From assembly GCF_002423035.1 (NCBI RefSeq), contig NZ_DIUM01000138.1, positions 1-35,131 of the forward strand: 35,131 nt of DNA. The letters are read 5' to 3'. Of the stretch, positions 1 through 8,037 are shown piece after piece; position 1 is the first letter of the stretch; the number at the start of each line of letters is the position of its first letter. Both the position numbers and the translations under genes were made by a program. The stretch is from Thiocapsa sp. UBA6158. Lineage in GTDB: Bacteria; Pseudomonadota; Gammaproteobacteria; Chromatiales; Chromatiaceae. The notes under the pieces were generated by a model. The model was not told where the DNA came from and did not search any database. It saw nothing but the letters and a program-made list of their open reading frames with translations.

Positions 1-71
1 GAGATGTGTGTAATGGGATGGGTTGAGACCGCGTTCCGACCTGCCTTGAATCCCATTGCTCGGAGACCCCG

Positions 72-1565
72 ATGACCCCAGCCGCATTTCGCGCCCTGGC
101 CGACCAGGGCCACAACCGGATTACGATCCTGCGCGAGGTCCTTGCCGACCTCGACACACCGCTCAGCGTCTATCTCAAGCTCGCCGAGGGGCCTTACTCC
201 TATCTGCTCGAATCCGTGCAGGGTGGCGAGAAGTGGGGGCGTTATTCCATCATCGGCCTGCCCTGCCGCACCCTGCTGCGGGTGAGCGGCCACGCGATCC
301 GCGTCGAGCGTGACGGCGCGGTGATCGAGTCCGTCGAAACGGCCGATCCGCTGGCCTGGATCGACGCCTACCAGCAGCGCTTCAAGGTTGCCGATCTCGC
401 CTGTCTGCCGCGCTTTACCGGCGGTCTGGTCGGCTATTTCGGCTACGACACCATCCGCTATATCGAGCCGCGTCTGGCGACCTGCCCCAACCCGGATCAG
501 CTGCAGACGCCGGACATCCTGCTGATGGTCTCCGACGAGGTGGTCGTCTTCGACAATCTCAGCGGACGGATGTACATCATCCTGAACCTCGATCCGAGCG
601 CCGGGGATACCCTGGAGGCCGGCGAGGCGCGCATCGATGCACTGTGCGAGCGGATGCGCTGCGGTGCACCGCGACGCTCGTCCGAGCCGGGGCGCACGGT
701 CAGCGAGACCGACTTCGTCTCCGGCTTCACCGAGGACGGGTTCAAGCAGGCGGTCGAGCGGATCAAGGACTACATCCTGGCCGGCGACTGCATGCAGGTC
801 GTGATCTCGCAGCGTCTCTCCATCCCCTTCCGGGCGCCGCCGCTGGATCTGTATCGTGCGCTGCGCGGGCTCAATCCATCACCCTACATGTATTTTCTCG
901 ATCTGGGCGATTTCCACATCGTCGGCTCCTCGCCCGAGATCCTGACCCGTCTCGAGGACGGCGTGGTCACGGTCCGCCCGATCGCCGGCACCCGCCGTCG
1001 CGGCGAGACCGAGGCCGAAGACCAGGCGCTCGAAGTCGAGCTGCTGGCCGATCCCAAGGAGCTGGCCGAGCATCTGATGCTGATCGATCTGGGTCGTAAC
1101 GACGCCGGGCGCGTCGCCGAGATCGGTAGCGTGCAGGTGACCGACAAGATGATCGTCGAGCGCTATTCGCACGTGATGCACATCGTCTCGAACGTGGTCG
1201 GCGATCTGCGCGAGGGCATGGACGCGATCGACGTGCTGCGCGCGACCTTCCCGGCCGGGACCGTCTCCGGGGCGCCCAAGATCCGCGCGATGGAGATCAT
1301 CGACGAGCTGGAACCCGTCAAGCGCGGGATCTACTCGGGCGCGGTCGGCTATCTGTCCTGGAACGGCAACATGGACACGGCCATCGCGATCCGCACCGCC
1401 GTCATCAAGGACGGCATGCTCCACATCCAGGCCGGCGCCGGCATCGTGGCCGACTCGGTCCCGGACGCCGAATGGAAGGAGACCATGAGCAAGGGTCGCG
1501 CGGTCTTTCGCGCCGTGGCCCTGGCCGAGGCGGGGATCGAGCGCGGTGCCGGGCGGGTCGTTTGA
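72..1565 (+). CDS. trpE: anthranilate synthase component I
   Basis: TrpE converts chorismate plus ammonia (delivered by TrpG) to anthranilate, the first committed step of tryptophan synthesis, in the cytoplasm. The 497-residue protein has the usual family length. Residues around 45-60 carry the LLES-x-GGE-like motif that forms the tryptophan feedback site in this family. The C-terminal chorismate-binding domain shows GTRRRGETEAED, DLGRNDAGRV and GTVSGAPKIRAMEIIDELEP. A CGGAGA ribosome site lies about 7 nt before the ATG. An alternative short ORF in another frame at the 5' end is a shadow. Its partner trpG lies about 1 kb downstream and is separated from it by a toxin-antitoxin pair, so the two are probably not in one simple operon. 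No Trp-rich leader peptide or attenuator is visible in the 71 bases upstream. Confidence 0.97.
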   Translation: MTPAAFRALADQGHNRITILREVLADLDTPLSVYLKLAEGPYSYLLESVQGGEKWGRYSIIGLPCRTLLRVSGHAIRVERDGAVIESVETADPLAWIDAYQQRFKVADLACLPRFTGGLVGYFGYDTIRYIEPRLATCPNPDQLQTPDILLMVSDEVVVFDNLSGRMYIILNLDPSAGDTLEAGEARIDALCERMRCGAPRRSSEPGRTVSETDFVSGFTEDGFKQAVERIKDYILAGDCMQVVISQRLSIPFRAPPLDLYRALRGLNPSPYMYFLDLGDFHIVGSSPEILTRLEDGVVTVRPIAGTRRRGETEAEDQALEVELLADPKELAEHLMLIDLGRNDAGRVAEIGSVQVTDKMIVERYSHVMHIVSNVVGDLREGMDAIDVLRATFPAGTVSGAPKIRAMEIIDELEPVKRGIYSGAVGYLSWNGNMDTAIAIRTAVIKDGMLHIQAGAGIVADSVPDAEWKETMSKGRAVFRAVALAEAGIERGAGRVV

Positions 1566-1718
1566 GCCTCGGCTTGCTATGATTGCAGGCACGCTCGTTC
1601 GTCGGAGTAAGCTCATCGCCAGTCTCGTCGTCGGAAATCCTGACCAAAGCATCGTCGAAGCGTTGAGGTGTCTGGTCGTCGTCGATGATTGGAGCGTTGA
1701 ATCCGATCACCGCAGACC

Positions 1719-2213
1719 ATGACCGGCTCGACAATCGCAGCCGCGTCCGGCGACGACGCCCGAACTGCCTGGGCAAACAATGCTCCGCGAGTCGTTGTCG
1801 ATACCAGCGTGCTTGTCGCAGGACTGCGTAGCCGAAACGGGGCATCGTTCCAGCTCTTGGCGTCAGTGACCGCGCGTTGCTTCGTGCCCTTGCTCTCGGT
1901 TCCGCTGTTCCTGGAGTACGAAAGTGTCTTGAAACGTCAGGAACAGCGGGTCGTGCATGGTTTGTCAATCGCCGATATCGACGCGATCCTCAACACTTGG
2001 GCAGCGCTGGGTGAACCGATTCGATTGCACTACCTGTGGCGCCCGCAGTTACGCGATAGTGACGATGAAATGGTGTTGGAGACCGCGATCAACGGGCGAG
2101 CGAACGCGATCATTACCCACAACACGACGGATTTTCGCCCCGCTGCCGAACGCTTTGCGCTGGACGTGCTGACACCCGCTCAGATCATCGCTCGCTTGAG
2201 GAGAGAACCATGA
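1719..2213 (+). CDS. PIN-domain toxin-like ribonuclease (putative TA toxin)
   Basis: This is a PIN-fold protein of the 'putative toxin-antitoxin system toxin component, PIN family' type. Such proteins are magnesium-dependent RNases whose activity is held down by a partner antitoxin. Visible acidic residues fit the PIN active site: Asp28 in VVVDTSVLVAG, Glu66 in LFLEYESVL, Asp116/Glu117 in DSDDEMVLETAI and Asp138 in ITHNTTDF. The first ~23 residues are not typical of the fold, but no later in-frame ATG or GTG precedes the first beta strand, so the ATG at 1719 is kept. The stop overlaps the ATG of the next gene (ATGA), indicating translational coupling. Toxin-first order is opposite to most TA operons. 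The pair sits between trpE and trpG and looks like an accessory insertion. Confidence 0.8.
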   Translation: MTGSTIAAASGDDARTAWANNAPRVVVDTSVLVAGLRSRNGASFQLLASVTARCFVPLLSVPLFLEYESVLKRQEQRVVHGLSIADIDAILNTWAALGEPIRLHYLWRPQLRDSDDEMVLETAINGRANAIITHNTTDFRPAAERFALDVLTPAQIIARLRREP

Positions 2214-2473
2214 CCCAACTTGCCCTCGATCTACCCGATTCTCTGCTGAACGCAGCACGCAAGGCTGCGGCGCGCGATGGCACCTCGCTTGATCATTTTT
2301 TGGTGATCGCGCTCGCCGAGAAGCTTTCGGCGCTCCAGACAGAGGACCTGATCGCCAAAAGGGCAAGTCAGGCCGACTTCGCGCAGTATGCGGATGTCCT
2401 GAGCCGGGTGCCCGACAGGCCACCGTTGCCGGGCGACGAGCTTCCTGCCGAAACCCCGCCGATGAGCAATTGA
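2210..2473 (+). CDS. putative antitoxin of the PIN toxin
   Basis: An 87-residue protein whose first 50 residues (LALDLPDSLLNAARKAAARDGTSLDHFL) look like a short beta strand followed by two helices, as in ribbon-helix-helix or Arc/HicB-like DNA-binding antitoxins. The Pro-rich acidic C-terminus could be the toxin-binding tail. It starts at an ATG overlapping the toxin stop by 4 bp, with a strong GAGGAGAG ribosome site. The inferred role is to neutralise the upstream PIN protein and possibly to autoregulate the pair. The family assignment is by pattern and context only. Confidence 0.65.
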   Translation: MTQLALDLPDSLLNAARKAAARDGTSLDHFLVIALAEKLSALQTEDLIAKRASQADFAQYADVLSRVPDRPPLPGDELPAETPPMSN

Positions 2474-2583
2474 TGTAGAAGGCTCGGTCGGGCACGCTCA
2501 CACCGAATTCGGTGACCGATGGAAGCTGGTGATACGCTTGCGACCTAGCGGATTGCTCAACGTCAACCTGTCCTAAAAACGCC

Positions 2584-3186
2584 ATGCTCCTGATGATCGA
2601 CAACTACGACTCCTTCACCTACAACCTGGTGCAATATCTGGGCGAGCTGGGTGCGGAGGTGTGCGTGGTGCGCAACGACGAGCTGAGTCTCGACGAGGCG
2701 ATTGCGCTGGCGCCCGAGCGGATCGTGATCTCGCCCGGGCCCTGCACGCCGAACGAGGCCGGGATCTCAGTCCCGCTGATCAAGGCGATGGCCGGGCGTG
2801 TGCCCATCCTCGGTGTCTGTCTGGGTCATCAATCGATCGGACAGGCGTTCGGCGGACACATCATCAAGGCGCCGAGCGTGATGCACGGCAAGACCTCGCC
2901 AATCCACCACACAAACGTCGGTGTGTTCAGCGGACTGGAAAACCCCTTCGAGGCGACCCGATACCACTCGTTGGTGATCGAGCAGGCGACCCTGCCTGAG
3001 TGTCTTGAGGTCACGGCCTGGACCGAGACCGCCGAGGGCGAGCGCGAGGCCATCATGGGCGTGCGCCATCGCGAGCTTGCGGTCGAGGGCGTGCAGTTCC
3101 ATCCGGAGTCCATCCTGACCCGGCACGGCCATGACCTCCTCAAAAACTTCTTAAACCGCGCCCGGCGCGGTAAGCGATGTTTTTGA
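2584..3186 (+). CDS. trpG: anthranilate synthase component II (glutamine amidotransferase)
   Basis: TrpG hydrolyses glutamine and passes ammonia to TrpE; in some bacteria it also serves 4-amino-4-deoxychorismate synthase. This is a class I amidotransferase with the full catalytic triad: Cys79 in GVCLGHQ, and His173 and Glu175 in VQFHPES. The oxyanion-loop motif SPGPCTPNEAG is also present. The start MLLMIDNYDSF matches Pseudomonas TrpG, although no clear ribosome site precedes it. The last 11 codons (residues 190-200, from base 3151) and the stop codon are made by repeat R1: the natural end is near Leu190, and a basic tail reading NRARRGKRCF has been added. trpD follows only after ~610 bp of repeats, so the usual tight trpG-trpD spacing is lost. 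Confidence 0.96.
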   Translation: MLLMIDNYDSFTYNLVQYLGELGAEVCVVRNDELSLDEAIALAPERIVISPGPCTPNEAGISVPLIKAMAGRVPILGVCLGHQSIGQAFGGHIIKAPSVMHGKTSPIHHTNVGVFSGLENPFEATRYHSLVIEQATLPECLEVTAWTETAEGEREAIMGVRHRELAVEGVQFHPESILTRHGHDLLKNFLNRARRGKRCF

Positions 3187-3237
3187 ATGGGATCGGCGCC
3201 GGCAGACCTGACGTCCGCTGGAGCCGGCGCGGTTTAA
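3151..3237 (+). repeat. palindrome-ended repeat R1, class A, forward
   Basis: 87 bp bounded by TTAAACCGCG and CGCGGTTTAA. The class A core is recognisable by a GTTTTTGAATGGGATCGG-like stretch and a right part ending GGAGCCGG. It overlaps the 3' end of trpG, supplying 11 codons and the stop. It pairs with R2 (class B) across a 21-bp AT-rich spacer. Closest copies are R12 and the reverse complement of R8. Confidence 0.9.
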
Positions 3238-3258
3238 GATTTTAAGAAATATATCATT

Positions 3259-3344
3259 CTAAACCGCGTCCCCGCTAAGGGCCGTGGATGCACCAACCGT
3301 CGAACTCACTCGAAATTGAGCATGTCGCTCTGGACGCGGTTTAG
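3259..3344 (+). repeat. palindrome-ended repeat R2, class B, forward
   Basis: 86 bp from CTAAACCGCG to CGCGGTTTAG. The class B core contains GGCCGTGGATGCACCAACC and a TCGAACTCACT segment, and is unrelated to the class A core. R13 is nearly identical and R7 is a reverse-complement relative. It is the right half of an A-spacer-B composite with R1. Confidence 0.9.
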
Positions 3345-3503
3345 GAAAGGTTCAAAAATAAGCCAAGCAACTCGACGAGAGAATGCCTTTTCGAGGGTGG
3401 TCGTGTTTGTGTTTGTGTTCGTGGGCATCCGGAATCCGATTACGACAACGACAACGAGTCGAGCCTTCGACCACTTTGCCTGGTGCCGGCTCTCTCGGGT
3501 CAT
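3345..3503. other. spacer between repeat pairs, with ACAACGACAACGAG motif
   Basis: Non-coding stretch between composite repeats. It carries a GT-rich run (GTGTTTGTGTTTGTGTTCGTG) followed by ATTACGACAACGACAACGAG and a ~45-bp tail. The ACAACGACAACGAG motif and tail have a diverged relative at 8755-8822. No ORF here looks real. Confidence 0.5.
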
Positions 3504-3591
3504 CTAAACCGCGCCCGGTGCGGTATGCGTCATTTGTTGGAGTGGATCGGCCGCGCCAGCTCCGACGACTGTCGTAGCCGGCGCGGTTTAG
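3504..3591 (+). repeat. palindrome-ended repeat R3, class A, forward
   Basis: 88 bp from CTAAACCGCG to CGCGGTTTAG with a class A left arm (CCCGGTGCGGTATGCG). It pairs with R4 across a 23-bp spacer made almost only of A and T. Confidence 0.88.
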
Positions 3592-3614
3592 AGTATTAAA
3601 AAAATATTAAATTT

Positions 3615-3699
3615 TTAAACCGCGTCTCCAAAAAGGTCGGAAAATCCTTGAGCCCGACACAACATGAATATAACGCACGTCGCGCTGGACGCGGTTTAG
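3615..3699 (+). repeat. palindrome-ended repeat R4, class B, diverged, forward
   Basis: 85 bp from TTAAACCGCG to CGCGGTTTAG. The ends and the CGCTGGACGCGG right arm match class B, while the middle is strongly diverged. It is the right half of the composite with R3. Confidence 0.82.
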
Positions 3700-3714
3700 A
3701 TTAAAAATAATCAC

Positions 3715-3800
3715 TTAAAACGCGCAGCTCCGACAGACGAAAGCTGCGATAAGGTGATTTCCACATGACGATTTCTCATCAACCAAAGGGCGCGTTTTAA
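3715..3800 (+). repeat. degenerate repeat R5 fused to the trpD start codon
   Basis: 86 bp with altered but matching ends, TTAAAACGCGC and GCGCGTTTTAA. Its last A is the first base of the trpD ATG, so the right end of the repeat forms the translation start region. The internal AAAGGG at 3785-3790 is the only ribosome-site-like sequence available to trpD. Confidence 0.7.
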
Positions 3801-4840
3801 TGGAGCTGAGAGAGGCGATCAACCGCTGCCTGGAGCACCGTGATCTCACCGCCGACGAGATGACGACGGTCATGCGCACCATCATGACCGGCGGTGCGAC
3901 CCCGGCACAGATCGCCGGCTTCCTGATCGCGCTGCGCATGAAGGGCGAGGCGGTGCCCGAGATCGCGGCGGCGGCAGGCGTGATGCGCGAGCTGGCGACC
4001 GGCGTGGATATCGGCGGGCTCGATCATGTGGTCGACATCGTCGGCACGGGCGGGGATTCCTCGGGGACCTTCAACGTCTCGACCACCAGTATGTTTGTCG
4101 CAGCGGCGGCCGGCTGTCATGTCGCCAAGCATGGTAATCGCTCGGTCTCCAGCCGCTCCGGTGCGGCCGACGTGCTCGAAGCGGCCGGTGTGCGGCTGGA
4201 TCTGACCTCCGAGCAGATCGCGCGCTGCGTGCGCGAGGTCGGTGTGGGCTTCATGTTCGCGCCGGGCCATCACAGCGCCATGAAGCACGCGATCGGCCCG
4301 CGCAAGGAACTGGGCGTGCGGACCATCTTCAACGTCCTGGGTCCGCTGACCAATCCGGCCGGTGCGCCCAATCAGGTCCTCGGCGTCTTCAGCGAGGATC
4401 TACTCGAGCCGCTCGCGCTGGTGCTGCAGCGTCTCGGCAGTCGTCATGTGCTGGTTGTCCATGCCCGCGACGGTCTGGACGAGATCAGCATCGGCGACAG
4501 CACCGACGTGGCCGAGCTGAAGGACGGCGTGATCCGCCGCTACGCCATCCAGCCCGAGGACTTCGGTCTGAAGCGCGTGAATCTCGATACAATCCGCGTC
4601 GGGAACCCGGCCGAGAGCCTGGTGATGCTGCGCGGAGTGCTCGCCAACCAGGCGGGGCCGGCACGGGATATCGTTCAGCTGAATGCCGGCGCTGCGATCT
4701 ATGCCGCCGGCCGTGCCGAGAGTCTCGCTGCAGGACTGGCACGAGCCGATGTTGCCATCTCCAGCGGCGAGGCGGAGCGTCGACTCGAGCGTTTGATCGA
4801 GCTGACGGCGAGCTTCGATCGCGCGAAGGACGGTCATTGA
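3800..4840 (+). CDS. trpD: anthranilate phosphoribosyltransferase
   Basis: TrpD joins anthranilate to PRPP, giving phosphoribosylanthranilate, the second step of the tryptophan pathway. The 346-residue length is normal. The PRPP-binding glycine loop GTGGDSSGTFNVST lies near residue 80, followed by KHGNRSVSSRSGAADVLE (anthranilate and metal site) and NVLGPLTNPA. The start MELREAINRCLEHRDLT aligns with Pseudomonas TrpD, so the ATG at 3800 is well supported even though it abuts repeat R5 and has only a weak AAAGGG site 10 nt upstream. The stop is immediately followed by trpC. Confidence 0.97.
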   Translation: MELREAINRCLEHRDLTADEMTTVMRTIMTGGATPAQIAGFLIALRMKGEAVPEIAAAAGVMRELATGVDIGGLDHVVDIVGTGGDSSGTFNVSTTSMFVAAAAGCHVAKHGNRSVSSRSGAADVLEAAGVRLDLTSEQIARCVREVGVGFMFAPGHHSAMKHAIGPRKELGVRTIFNVLGPLTNPAGAPNQVLGVFSEDLLEPLALVLQRLGSRHVLVVHARDGLDEISIGDSTDVAELKDGVIRRYAIQPEDFGLKRVNLDTIRVGNPAESLVMLRGVLANQAGPARDIVQLNAGAAIYAAGRAESLAAGLARADVAISSGEAERRLERLIELTASFDRAKDGH

Positions 4841-4842
4841 CG

Positions 4843-5649
4843 ATGAGCGACACCCCCGACATCCTCAAAAAGATTATTCACCGGAAGGTCGAAGAGGTCT
4901 CGGCCCGGTCGGCGTGCGTGCCGCTCGATCGACTGGCTGCAGGCTTACATGAGGCCGATCCGCCGCGCGGGTTCGCCGACGCGCTCCGGGCTAAAATCGA
5001 GGCCGGTGCCCCGGCGGTGATCTCCGAGATCAAGAAGGCCAGTCCGAGCAAGGGTGTGCTGCGCCCGGATTTTCGGCCCGCCGAGATCGCGCAGAGCTAT
5101 GCCCGCAAGGGCGCGGCCTGTCTTTCGGTGCTGACCGACCGTGATTTCTTTCAGGGGAGCGACGAGGATCTCAAGGCGGCGCGCGCGGCCTGCGCCCTGC
5201 CGGTGATCCGCAAGGACTTCATCGTCGACCCCTATCAGGTCTACGAGGCCCGCGCCCTGGGTGCGGACTGCATCCTGCTGATTGCTGCTTGTCTGGACGA
5301 TGCCCGCCTCGCCGAGCTGAATGCTCTGGCCGGACAGCTCGGGCTCGACGTACTGGTGGAGGTCCACGACGCGGACGAGCTGGAGCGGGCGCTGGCGGTC
5401 CCGGGCCGCCTGATCGGGATCAACAACCGTAATCTTCGGACCTTCGAGGTGACCCTGGACACGACGCTCGGGCTTCTGGGGCGGGTCCCGAGCGACCGGC
5501 TTCTCGTCACCGAGAGCGGCATCCTGATCCCTGAAGATGTGGCGCGGATGCGCGCGAGCGGTGTGAACGCCTTCCTCGTCGGCGAGGCCTTCATGCGTGC
5601 CGATGATCCGGGCGAGGAGCTGGCGCGGCTGTTTCTCGGGGTGTCATGA
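4843..5649 (+). CDS. trpC: indole-3-glycerol-phosphate synthase
   Basis: TrpC closes the ring of carboxyphenylamino-deoxyribulose phosphate to give indoleglycerol phosphate. It is a monofunctional TIM barrel of 268 residues without the fused TrpF of enterics. Family motifs are SEIKKASPSKGVLRPDF (catalytic Lys on strand 1), LTDRDFFQGS, VIRKDFIVDPYQVYEARALGADCILLI, IGINNRNLRTFEV and VTESGI (strand 7 Glu/Ser). A TTG two codons upstream overlaps the trpD stop, but the ATG at 4843 is the better start. Spacing of 2 bp after trpD indicates co-transcription and probably coupled translation. Confidence 0.97.
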   Translation: MSDTPDILKKIIHRKVEEVSARSACVPLDRLAAGLHEADPPRGFADALRAKIEAGAPAVISEIKKASPSKGVLRPDFRPAEIAQSYARKGAACLSVLTDRDFFQGSDEDLKAARAACALPVIRKDFIVDPYQVYEARALGADCILLIAACLDDARLAELNALAGQLGLDVLVEVHDADELERALAVPGRLIGINNRNLRTFEVTLDTTLGLLGRVPSDRLLVTESGILIPEDVARMRASGVNAFLVGEAFMRADDPGEELARLFLGVS

Positions 5650-5667
5650 GTTGGATTCCCCCGGGAT

Positions 5668-5685
5668 CGTCGACTTGCAGTCGAC
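5668..5685. other. short hairpin after trpC
   Basis: GTCGAC-ttgca-GTCGAC lies 20 bp after the trpC stop. There is no T-run, so it is not a canonical intrinsic terminator. It could be a 3' mRNA stabiliser for the trpDC message. Confidence 0.3.
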
Positions 5686-5768
5686 TCTTCGGCTGCCCTG
5701 ACGGGCTCAGGTTATTTCCGGGAATAAGCACCGGTCTGCGCATGCTTGGAAGGCCTTAGGGGCTCCGC

Positions 5769-5786
5769 GTGCGAATAAATTCGCAC
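5769..5786. repeat. REP-like palindrome between trpC and crp
   Basis: A perfect inverted repeat GTGCGAAT-AA-ATTCGCAC, followed by CTATACGCCGG, sits between the convergent trpC and crp genes. Palindromes of the GTGCGAATNNATTCGCAC type recur between genes in many Gammaproteobacteria. Only one copy is seen here. Confidence 0.45.
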
Positions 5787-5896
5787 CTATACGCCGGTCG
5801 CTCTTTTCCCGGAGATCACCCAAACCCAACGATCTCCCGCGCGGGCGGGATCGCGTTTGATCCGGCAGCATCGTCCGGCTGGCGGCTGAAAGCCCC

Positions 5897-6553
5897 CTAC
5901 CGTGTCCCGAACACCACGATCGTCTTGCCCTTTACACTGACCAGTCCCTGCTCCTCCAAGCTCTTGAGCACACGCCCGGCCATCTCGCGCGAGCAGCCGA
6001 CGATGCTGGAGAGCTCCTGTCGGGTAACGCGGATCTGCATCCCGTCGGGATGGGTCATGGCGTCGGGCTGCTTGCAGAGGTCCAGCAGTGTACCGGCGAT
6101 GCGGCCGGTCACGTCCAGGAAGGCCAGGTGACCGACCTTGCGGCTGGTCTGGCGCAGGCGCTGCGAGAGTTGCAGTCCGACGCTGTAGAGAAAATCCTTG
6201 GCGTATTCTTTGAGCTCGACATCGAGCAGACGATCGAGCCGCTGGTAGCTGATCTCCGCGACCTTGCACTTGGTACGGGTGCGGATGATGACGCTGCGTA
6301 TCTTCTGCGGGACGAAGAGCCCCATCTCGCCGATGAACTCGCCCTTGTTGATGTAGGCGAGCAGCAGCTCGCGACGCTCCTCGGGATCGTCGATCATCGC
6401 CGCGACGGAACCTTCGATGAGATAATAGAGCGTGTCGGCCGCCTCGCCCTGACGGATGAATTCCACGTTCTTGTCGTAGCTCTTGGTGTGACAGTAACGC
6501 AGCAAGGGCTCCAGCCAACGGGGATCTTGTTTGGGCGGCGTCAGAATGGTCAT
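5897..6553 (-). CDS. crp: cAMP receptor protein (Crp/Vfr ortholog)
   Basis: A global cAMP-dependent transcription regulator, very close to E. coli CRP and Pseudomonas Vfr. The N-terminal cyclic-nucleotide domain keeps the cAMP contacts: Gly75, Glu76, Arg86 and Ser87 in GEMGLF...RS, and Arg132, Thr136 and Ser137 in SQRLRQTSRKV. The C-terminal helix-turn-helix keeps CSREMAGRVLK with Arg189, Glu190 and Arg194, the residues that read TGTGA half-sites, so target specificity should match E. coli CRP. Length is 218 aa against 210 in E. coli. The position after trpC and divergent from the osmC-like gene matches the vfr locus of Pseudomonas. No TGTGA-N6-TCACA operator was found in the window by eye. 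Confidence 0.96.
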   Translation of the reverse strand: MTILTPPKQDPRWLEPLLRYCHTKSYDKNVEFIRQGEAADTLYYLIEGSVAAMIDDPEERRELLLAYINKGEFIGEMGLFVPQKIRSVIIRTRTKCKVAEISYQRLDRLLDVELKEYAKDFLYSVGLQLSQRLRQTSRKVGHLAFLDVTGRIAGTLLDLCKQPDAMTHPDGMQIRVTRQELSSIVGCSREMAGRVLKSLEEQGLVSVKGKTIVVFGTR

Positions 6554-6726
6554 GGATCGCTCTGCCTGATCTGTCCCGGACTCTGGTCTGGATTCTAGGC
6601 GCGCCCGTGTCCCTTGTCGAACACCGACAAACGCGAGGCGCGCCGCGGCTGCATGTCCCCGAGCGCGAGCGGGTTGCGCATCGGGTCTTCTTTATTTTGC
6701 GGGATGAACGACGGCGGAGAGTTCGG

Positions 6727-7176
6727 ATGAAAGCGCGTGTGAAATGGATCGAAGGTGCAGCGATGCTGGGCGAGGCCGGCTCGGGTCATGCCATTGTGAT
6801 GGACGGGCCGCCCGATCTGGGGGGGCGCAACATCGGGGTGCGCCCGATGGAGATGCTGCTCATCGGCTTGGGCGGCTGCACCCAGTTCGACGTTTTGCTC
6901 ATCCTGCGCAAGGCGCGCCAGGCGGTGACGGACTGCGTCGTCGAGTTGACGGCCGAGCGCGCGGAGACGGATCCCAAGGTCTTCACCGCGATCCATGTCC
7001 ATTTCATCCTGACCGGACGCGGCCTGGATCCGCAACGCGTGGAGCGGGCCATCAAGCTGAGCGCCGAGAAATACTGCTCGGCATCCATCATGCTGGGCGC
7101 GACCGCGACCGTCACGCACGATTTCGAGATCCGCGATCTCGATACTGCTCTTGCATCCGTCGAACCGGAACGGTAG
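6727..7176 (+). CDS. OsmC/Ohr family protein (YhfA-like)
   Basis: A 149-residue OsmC-fold protein resembling E. coli YhfA, which is also next to crp there. Family members are thiol peroxidases; YhfA itself has no firm substrate. The two redox cysteines are present: Cys51 in GLGGCTQFD and Cys117 in SAEKYCSAS. The start MKARVKWIEG matches YhfA (MQARVKWVEG) and has a GGAGAG site 8 nt upstream, so a longer frame open from 6607 is rejected. It is divergent from crp and followed 36 bp later by speD, with which it may be co-transcribed. Confidence 0.9.
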   Translation: MKARVKWIEGAAMLGEAGSGHAIVMDGPPDLGGRNIGVRPMEMLLIGLGGCTQFDVLLILRKARQAVTDCVVELTAERAETDPKVFTAIHVHFILTGRGLDPQRVERAIKLSAEKYCSASIMLGATATVTHDFEIRDLDTALASVEPER

Positions 7177-7212
7177 CGTGCGCGCTCCTGTTGTTCTGGA
7201 GGTCTTACGCCG

Positions 7213-8037
7213 ATGCCCACGACTCTGAAAAAGCTGCGCCTGGAGGGGTTCAACAACCTCACCAAGACACTCAGCTTCAACATCTACGATGTCTGTTACG
7301 CGGACTCGGACGAGCAGCGCGAGGCCTACATCCAGTATATCGACGAGGCCTACAATGCCGAGCGTCTGACCGCGATCCTGACGGATGTCGCGGAGATCAT
7401 CGGTGCAACCATCCTGAATGTCGCGCACCAGGACTACGACCCGCAGGGTGCCTCGGTCACCATGCTGATCTCAGAGGAGCCGATCGCGGCGGGGCAGATC
7501 TCCAACACCACCTCGCCGGGCCCCTTGCCCGAGGCCGTGGTCGCCCATCTGGACAAGAGCCACATCACGGTCCACACCTATCCGGAGAGCAATCCGCAGA
7601 CCGGGATCAGTACCTTTCGCGCGGATATCGATGTCTCCACCTGCGGGCGGATCTCGCCGCTGCGGGCCTTGAACTATCTGATCCACGCGTTGGAGTCCGA
7701 CGTGGTCATCATGGACTACCGGGTGCGCGGCTTCACGCGCGATGTCGGCGGGCGCAAGCACTTCATCGACCACAACATCAGCTCGATCCAGAACTATCTG
7801 TCGCGCGACACCAAGAACCGCTATCAGATGGTCGATGTGAACGTCTACCAAGAGAACCTCTTCCACACCAAGATGGTCATCAAGCACTTTCGGCTCGACG
7901 ACTATCTCTTCTGCATCGAGGCCAAGGATCTCTCCGAGCGCGAGCACCAGCGGATCCAGAAGCTGTTGCGCCGCGAGCTGAGCGAGATCTTTTACGGGCG
8001 CAATCTCGGGCGCAACCTGGAATATCTCGGGGGCTGA
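7213..8037 (+). CDS. speD: S-adenosylmethionine decarboxylase proenzyme (E. coli type)
   Basis: SpeD makes decarboxylated AdoMet, the aminopropyl donor for spermidine. It is made as a proenzyme that cleaves itself to create a pyruvoyl cofactor. The cleavage site is Lys115-Ser116 in AHLDKSHITVHTYPE, followed by STFRADIDVSTCG and a C-terminal VDVNVYQENLFHTKM, as in E. coli. Length is 274 aa. A GGAGG site precedes the ATG by about 10 nt. No speE is in the window. The stop codon is part of a 12-bp perfect inverted repeat shared with the end of coq7. Confidence 0.96.
   Translation: MPTTLKKLRLEGFNNLTKTLSFNIYDVCYADSDEQREAYIQYIDEAYNAERLTAILTDVAEIIGATILNVAHQDYDPQGASVTMLISEEPIAAGQISNTTSPGPLPEAVVAHLDKSHITVHTYPESNPQTGISTFRADIDVSTCGRISPLRALNYLIHALESDVVIMDYRVRGFTRDVGGRKHFIDHNISSIQNYLSRDTKNRYQMVDVNVYQENLFHTKMVIKHFRLDDYLFCIEAKDLSEREHQRIQKLLRRELSEIFYGRNLGRNLEYLGG

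Noticed and set aside
1..71. trp attenuator or leader peptide before trpE
   Set aside because: There is no Trp-rich short frame and no terminator/antiterminator pair in the available bases.
3151..3800. Regular repeats suggesting a CRISPR array
   Set aside because: Units are ~86 bp with inverted ends, two core types and uneven gaps. There are no short identical direct repeats with unique spacers and no cas genes.
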